DNA from: Enoplolaimus lenunculus
Taxonomy: Eukaryota; Nematoda; Enoplea; Enoplida; Thoracostomopsidae
Assembly (NCBI GenBank): GCA_030248215.1
Contig: JASANG010001001.1
Span: 94,716-158,715 of the forward strand
Direction: 5' to 3'
Length of the DNA: 64,000 bases
The first letter of the stretch is position 1; every line of letters starts with the position of its first letter. The notes below the pieces were generated by a model. The model did not search any database and had not been told where the DNA came from. It worked only from the letters and a program-made list of their open reading frames with translations. Shown piece by piece: positions 58,701 to 64,000 of the stretch. A program made the position numbers and the translations under genes.

Positions 58701-61700
58701 TTACGCGGTGCAGAGGCGTAGTCATAGGATTTAATTTCGAAATGGGATAACCACGTCTGAAAGGTTTTGTGGGCATATGGTGGTTATTATTCTGCTTGTA
58801 AAACGGCCTTGTTTATTCTTCCGTTATAAACTGCTCCCTCGTTCAAAGGCTTCCCGTTATTCGATTAGCCGCTGCGCCCCTGGCCGCTTTCGCTCCTGTA
58901 TACACGTCTGCGATGTGCCATACCTACTACTTAAACTTTAAAGTATCACATACACCTGCTCTGCTTCTTAAAATATTTTAATTGCCTCTAGAGAGATTGA
59001 ACTGGAAGATTTATTGAACGGTGGGTATATCGGATTTGGTTGCATTTTGGGCAGGCCGACAAAACCGTGACAGAAGCCAGGAATGGTGTTGTTTCGCGAT
59101 AACTGGAATTCTACTGAGCACTGCAAATCCAAATATGCTGATTTTGATCAAATAAAAGCTGGCGAGCTAGTTATTCCAGGGTTTAATCTCAGTATAAATT
59201 GACTCACTTTGAGTTGAGTTGATTCTGTCTCTAAGTCCAGTTGACTGTAGGTAAGTTTAACTAAAATGTTTTCAGTCAACTCACAATTGTGAGTTATTTA
59301 CATCCTACTTCAGACTCGATGATTTAACTCATTGTTAAATAATACCAACTCATTGGAATTTACAGTGAACTCAGATGGGATGCATTTTTTCGTGGGGTAA
59401 CGATGGACTGGCGTCGACCCACAGAAATTTGGGCCTTCCCACAAAATTAATTTGGTTATGTAATTATTTTCATAAATAGTCAGTAACGGGCGGGTTTATA
59501 TCAAAATACCACGGCAGATCTGTAGTTCCAGATCGCTGCGTATGGTGAGTTTTGAATTTTAACAACGTTTGAAATATTAAATGCATACCGAAGTCAGTTC
59601 CACAGTAACCAACACTTTCGTTGGGTCGTCTGTCTGAAACATTGGTTGAAACAATATGGTTTACAACTGTACACTGGGACCTTTTGTAATGGTGCCCGGT
59701 GAATCTGTGACCTCAAAACCCACGGCTCAACGTAGCCTGTATGGCATGGCCCGTGGTTAGCGGGAGTCCTGTTGGCTGAGTCCCCTCTCAGAAAAAATTT
59801 TACGCCTCCCCTCCAGAAAATTTCAACATTGTTTGTACTGTAGTGCTCCGAATAAGAGTGGGGTAATAGTAAAGGGTCCCCATTCTGAGTGCCAATTAAT
59901 AGGAGTCCGATTCCTAATAAGAGTCCGGAACCGGATAGAGTCTCTAAACCCTAATTAGTGTCCGTAAATGTCGATCTTCCCAAATTGTAGTGCGTATATG
60001 ACTCCAGCACCAAATGCAGCTAAGTTCGAAACTTTAAAGCATACATAAGGTTTTAAAGTACATTCTTAAGTATAACCTTGCATTATCGCTCATACAAGAC
60101 AAACGTTTAATTCAACGGATAGTTGGAATGCCTGATATATATCAGTAACGAAGGATGGGTTAATAATAAATAACAGTCCATCACCGGATAACAATTGGTA
60201 CCCGTTGGAGAGGCCAAAAAATATCAGTTCCCCTTCTTCTTCAGGTCACTACGGTAAGTCATCGAGAATGCTTGCATACCCCCCGTGAAACCTTTGTAGC
60301 CCCCTAGCAAGGTGAGCTGGCTATGGGCCTGGAATGGCAATGGGCTGTTTATCCCTGACACCCTTCACATGTGAATATACCATTACAATGCCTGCACAAA
60401 ATGGGTTAAGTAATTTTTGTACATTAACTACATACATTACCTAACGCTAAGGCCCAGTATAAGAACCAAACCCCTTAAAACTTACCTCTTCAATATTGAT
60501 CAAACGAAATGCAACACCAACATCCAAGCGATCCGTACTACTTTTGACAGGTAAAACTGAAAGTGTCTTTGGATCAACAGCGTATCGTTTGAGTAATTTT
60601 TCTGTTACACTACGAACATAATGTGCATGATCTCTGACTCCAATGGCTTCTGAAAATATATCATAGGTCGCTCATATACAAGTTGGGGTTAAATGTAACG
60701 AGCAGGAGTGGAACAAGCCTTAGCCTAAGCCTAAGCCTAAGCCTAAGCCTAACCCAATCAAAAAATAGTCTAAAGCTTATGCTTACTGTATTCTAGTCCC
60801 ATTGAAAAACGGTTCGCCCCTGATCTTTACATGGACCCAAGTTGGGAATAATTAATTCTAAAATAGAGAGTTTCCTAGCGGTGGTAGAGCGTATTTATTT
60901 CGAATGAATTGTGCAGTTTAGGCTTGCTTTTGCGTAAATTGTTAGCTGTATTTTCAGATGAATGGAATGTGGTCAACAAGGTACAGTGATTTTGTGACAT
61001 GGCCCATGAAAAGTTAGGGCCGAACGTTTTTTCCGCGAGACTGCAATAGAGTAAGCTTAAGCTTTATGGCTCAGAAATTCTTATCGTCAGATCTCGAGTC
61101 TAATAATTATATTCAACGTTCTATTTTGTGGTCTAGAACGAAGAAACTTAAGCGTTTTTGTTTGACAGAGAGTATATTTTTCGTGGAATCGAATATATAC
61201 TGGTTGAAATTGCTAAAAAAGTTGGAAGAACGGAATGGAACAGACCAACAGCTTTACGGAGGTAAAAAAATTTCTCACTCGCTGCGCTCGTTGACAATAG
61301 ATACAAAATCTACTGTTATATAAAGTCAAACGCTGGCAACACCTAAACTTGTGCACTAAAGTGTTAAACGTAGCTGTACAGAGCCTCTACGAAGACATAT
61401 TTAGTATCAATCATGACCCGTTGTTAATTAAATTTGCATACCAACTGAGAGACAAGGATGGACTTAGTGAACTGTGAAGCTTAGACTTCGGTTTAGGTTT
61501 AGGCTTAGTAGCCAGACCCCTGTAATTAACATGGGTCACTCATGTGATCCGTTAAAAGTGAACACTGCCAAGAGAATAAGGACAAATATGGGCTCTTGTG
61601 CAATTTCCTTCGCATTTAATGTTAAGGCTTCGATTTAGACGCAGGCTTAGGTAAAGACAGTGGCGAAAGCTTAGCATTTTAGTCTTAGGTTAGCTTTTGA

Positions 61701-63906
61701 ATCAAAATAATTTACTTTTTTGGCAAAAAACATGAGTATTCACTGGTTTTAACTGGATCTCGCCAGCTCGATCAGAGCAACATTGTTGAACACTTCCGTT
61801 CACTCGATACATAATTCGATACGGATTGAACGTGGATTCAATTTGCTCGAGTTCACCAATACTGTTGACATCAAAATCAACTGCAACTTGTTGCGTATCG
61901 AACCATTGTTGTTCAGAAGTCATCAGAGTTGAACTGTCGTCGAAATAATGGATCAACGTTGAATTTACGAATAAGTAGCGAGCACGCCTGAAACCCAATT
62001 TACTTGGGCTGTATTACTTTTAGGGACATTGGTGCAGCTGCCGTAGGTTGGCAACACTCGACGGCGTCTGAAATTTTTATTTATACAATAGAAAATTTTG
62101 CCAATGTTATGTCACTGACACGTTACCGTTTGTAGGTTGCGCACAAATAAAGTCCACTCTGTTCTGCTGGAACGGTATGGACGTCCATACCGTCTATCAG
62201 TGCTACGTTTTGTCCACTGGCGACATAGCTAATAAGCGGACATTTATGAGTTCAGCGCAACGGTGTGCGGACAAAATTTATGTGGCAATAACGGTGTAGC
62301 TAGCTAAAGTTTTAAATGTTAGTTCTTACATATGCCACAAATTTTAAAAGTAGCTAATATGCGCGAAATCATTTAAAATGTTTGTAAAAGTTCCGTTCTG
62401 AGCTGGACTGGGGTATATTTGGCGTCAGGCCTCAAAAATGATCGAATTTTTAATGCACTTGGCTACACTAATGTTTTGGATTTTAAAATCTTAAATGCTG
62501 ACATCTCAATTTAGAGCACCAAAGATGCGTTTTACGTCGGCTAAAACATAATGCAACATTAATCAATTTGAAAAATTTAGTATTGTATAAGTCGCATAAA
62601 AACACTGTACCGGACATACATTAGAAATATTGATAGCTATGCGGACATTTTTCCCTCAGAACAACGGTGTCGAAATGTCCGCTTTTATAGTTCAAGTAGC
62701 GGCGGACATTTATTTAGCTAACTATACTGTAGGACGTTGCTCGTGCGCAGAGTGCTTTTAGTAACGTGTGACTGACATTACTTTATGGGCCGTCCAGGTT
62801 TCCGGTAGATCTATAAAAGAGTGGGTTTAGATTCTAGATTACATTTTTTGCTTAGGCATAGGCTTAGGCTTAGGCTTAGGAATACGGTTAATCTACTGCT
62901 ACGCCCCTTAAAGTAACATTGGCCGAAAATTTGATGAAAAATTAGACGGCTCATGTTTTCCCAGTTATTCAAATTGTGTTTGAATGTACGCTCAATTCGC
63001 TCGCGAGCTCTCTTCTCTATTTTATCGCACCGCTGCGTATGTGGCAACCAACACCCGAATAATTCGGTTGCAATCACTCAAAAATTATTGTGAACGGCGC
63101 ATTACTTTTAAGAACTTTCCCGTTTCTCCGAGGTACTATAAATTGGGCAGGCTAAACCTTTAGACTTTTTCGTTTTATAGGCGTCGGCTTTAGTTCACAG
63201 ACCGATTTTTACGCTGTGGCTTATACAATGCTATAATTTGAGTTTTGCATTTGCGTAATTTTAAAATATAAGTGCGAAATAATATTAAATTGTGAAAAAT
63301 TATTTGAAATAACTTCTATCTTTATTTATACTTAAGCCAGCCGTCTGAATTGATTCAATATATAAAAGTAACTTTGGCCCAATTTACTAAATCAATAATT
63401 TTAAATATATATAGGTGTATATATATATACATTTTCAGCTAACCAAAACTTTAATACTTTGTCTTTATCCGCAGTTCCGTTCACAAACAAAAGCTCTGAA
63501 TTTTCGTTCAAACTGCAATTTTGCGTATTGTACCGTTGAGAAAATCCTGCACTGTACCCGTAGTACTGAATGCAACGACCGTTTACAGGATACCAGCCTG
63601 CATCGCAAAGTATTGTTTCGTCCAAATCATCTAAAAATTAATTATACATTTTACTTCTGCGCTTATTTGACCTGAACTCTAAATCATAATATATATAAAT
63701 ATATAAATATATATGTATATATACATATATATATATAAGCCAAGGTATAAATTGTTTGCCCAAAATCAGAATATTGCAAAGCAATTTGAAAGATTCTTAA
63801 GCTCCCTTTGCTCAAACTTATATAAGGAGGCTTCTTACCTTCGGGTTGAAAGCATTTGTTTTCTGAAACAGAGTGAAAGTTGTCCAGATACAAGAGCGCA
63901 ACCATA
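55760..63906 (-). CDS. C-type lectin domain fused to a Cys-loop-type ligand-gated ion channel
   Basis: Exons, right to left: 63906-63839 (tentative first), 63630-63444, 61987-61716, 60649-60486, 58699-58554, 58118-57430, 56448-56381 and 56002-55760. All are GT-AG with matching phases, giving 611 aa from the Met at 63905. Residues ~31-173 form a C-type lectin-like domain (CDAGWYPVNGRC at the start, NTHVFCQK at the end, with CC near its C-terminus). From ~177 a pentameric-channel ligand-binding domain follows: LLKRYAVDP, VGVAFRLINIEE, then ILKRWTDPRLNWN (239-251) and WSPHI (270-274). M1 is ~441-460 (after FF), M2 ~468-491 and M4 ~574-594; M3 is weak. The Cys-loop region reads SVIISQFTDFRYFSFQLTFG with Ser323 and Phe337 where the two cysteines belong. 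A plasma-membrane receptor is likely. The 5' exon and any signal peptide are uncertain, and the gene may continue beyond the window. Confidence 0.8.
57158..57409. mobile_element. MITE with CACTGTAAATT ends in a channel-gene intron
   Basis: Inverted ends CACTGTAAATTTCAGTGAG and TTTTGAATTTACAGTG. The interior is built of ACTCAG/GAGTTGA words. It ends 21 bp from the donor of exon 58118-57430. Confidence 0.75.
59190..59367. mobile_element. Second copy of the GAGTTGA-type MITE, partial
   Basis: Right end GGAATTTACAGTG is intact. The left end 'agtataaattgactcact' is decayed. It carries the same 'gagttgattc' words and lies in the intron between exons 60649-60486 and 58699-58554. Confidence 0.6.
59875..60155 (+). 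repeat. Dispersed ~290-bp repeat, copy B
   Basis: Same orientation as 34573-34862 and clearly homologous over its length. It lies in the 1.8-kb intron of the channel gene. Confidence 0.6.
60690..60840. mobile_element. TTAGGC-type element with a GCCTAA array
   Basis: Seven or so near-perfect GCCTAA units in tandem (about 60718-60756). The right edge 'gcccctgatctttacatgg' resembles the end of 50319-50533. Confidence 0.6.
62780..62930. mobile_element. TTAGGC-type element
   Basis: 'attactttatgggccgtccagg' less two bases at the left, 'cccttaaagtaacattggcc' less one at the right. The centre has three perfect TTAGGC units after 'gcttaggca'. Close in layout to 5511-5717, including 'gattctag' and 'ggaatacg.ttaatctactg'. 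Confidence 0.65.
63096..63378. mobile_element. TTAGGC-family element without the array
   Basis: Left end GCATTACTTTTAAGAAC; right end AAAAGTAACTTTGGCCC. The termini match the family, but the interior holds only scattered related words. Confidence 0.45.
63683..63740. repeat. (AT)n-rich microsatellite
   Basis: Imperfect TATATA/AAATATAT run in the intron between exons 63906-63839 and 63630-63444. A second shorter run lies at 63405-63431. Confidence 0.85.
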
Positions 63907-63950
63907 CTGTAAATTTCAATAAGTTGATTAATCAATTCAGGTTACAGTGC
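63903..63950. mobile_element. Very short GAGTTGA-type MITE remnant at the right edge
   Basis: 'actgtaaatttcaataagttg' less one base at the left and 'ttacagtgc' at the right are about 48 bp apart, the two ends of the family seen at 57158-57409 with nearly all of the interior gone. Its left end supplies the TTTACAG just before the first proposed channel-gene exon. Confidence 0.5.
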
Positions 63951-64000
63951 AGGAAAGTTTAAGGGATCAAACTCCCATTGGCAATTTTGGTCAGCGCTTT

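Larger units (their letters stand above)
61988..63443. other. Large intron within the lectin domain, filled with repeat debris
   Basis: 1.45-kb intron splitting the lectin domain. It contains TTAGGC-type ends at about 62005 ('gggctgtattacttttaggg') and the elements at 62780 and 63096. 'gcggacattt' words recur at 62237-62710 in both orientations, suggesting another decayed element. Confidence 0.5.

Noticed and set aside
60718-60756. Chromosome end (telomere)
   Set aside because: Only about seven units, inside an intron and inside an element with its own termini; an interstitial telomere-like array.
62811-63077. Extra exon of the channel gene in the large intron (FGCWLPHTQRCDKIEKRARE)
   Set aside because: An acceptor is present, but there is no usable donor, and part of the frame lies in a TTAGGC-type element.

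Overview
The window is animal nuclear DNA: AT-rich, with spliced genes whose introns use GT-AG borders and are often only 50 to 400 bp, separated by long stretches of repeats. The gene content (DCAF11/WDR23, a class II DYRK kinase, a divergent pentameric ligand-gated channel joined to a C-type lectin domain) suggests an invertebrate. Arrays of TTAGGC, the telomere hexamer of most nematodes, inside one transposon family make a nematode plausible, but this is an inference and not proof. Layout: 1-164 is the 3' end of an unidentified + strand gene. 165-6780 is repeat-rich and carries several small CAGGGTG-ended hAT-type elements. 6781-13512 (- strand) is a complete 16-exon DCAF11/WDR23 gene of 548 aa, rebuilt here with every splice phase consistent. 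13513-20186 holds tRNA-derived SINEs and nested hAT-type elements. 20187-24860 (+ strand) is a three-exon DYRK2-type kinase. 24861-35700 is mostly repeats, with two orphan exon candidates, several MITEs and a LINE reverse-transcriptase fragment. 35707-36561 (- strand) is the two-exon 3' end of an unidentified gene. 37390-43229 (- strand) is a 1413-aa C2H2-type zinc-finger protein with a duplicated SUMO-site/SIM/NLS-like module. 43230-55400 is a repeat island: hAT-type elements, a long-arm foldback element, a LINE tail, dimeric SINEs, a 1-kb minisatellite and a decayed piggyBac-like transposase. 55760-63906 (- strand) is the most striking gene: a C-type lectin domain spliced in phase to the ligand-binding and membrane domains of a Cys-loop-type receptor channel whose two Cys-loop cysteines appear to be replaced. 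The protein genes do not form an obvious pathway: DCAF11 is a CUL4-DDB1 substrate adaptor, DYRK2-type kinases regulate development and proteolysis, the zinc-finger protein is probably nuclear, and the lectin-channel is probably at the cell surface. The unifying feature of the window is heavy invasion by small non-autonomous DNA transposons. Several still have exact 8-bp target-site duplications, and one sits 5 bp after the stop codon of the zinc-finger gene. All exon joins were made by eye from splice signals, phase and remembered family sequence; no search or alignment was run. I recognised no retrovirus, LTR or Polinton-like element.
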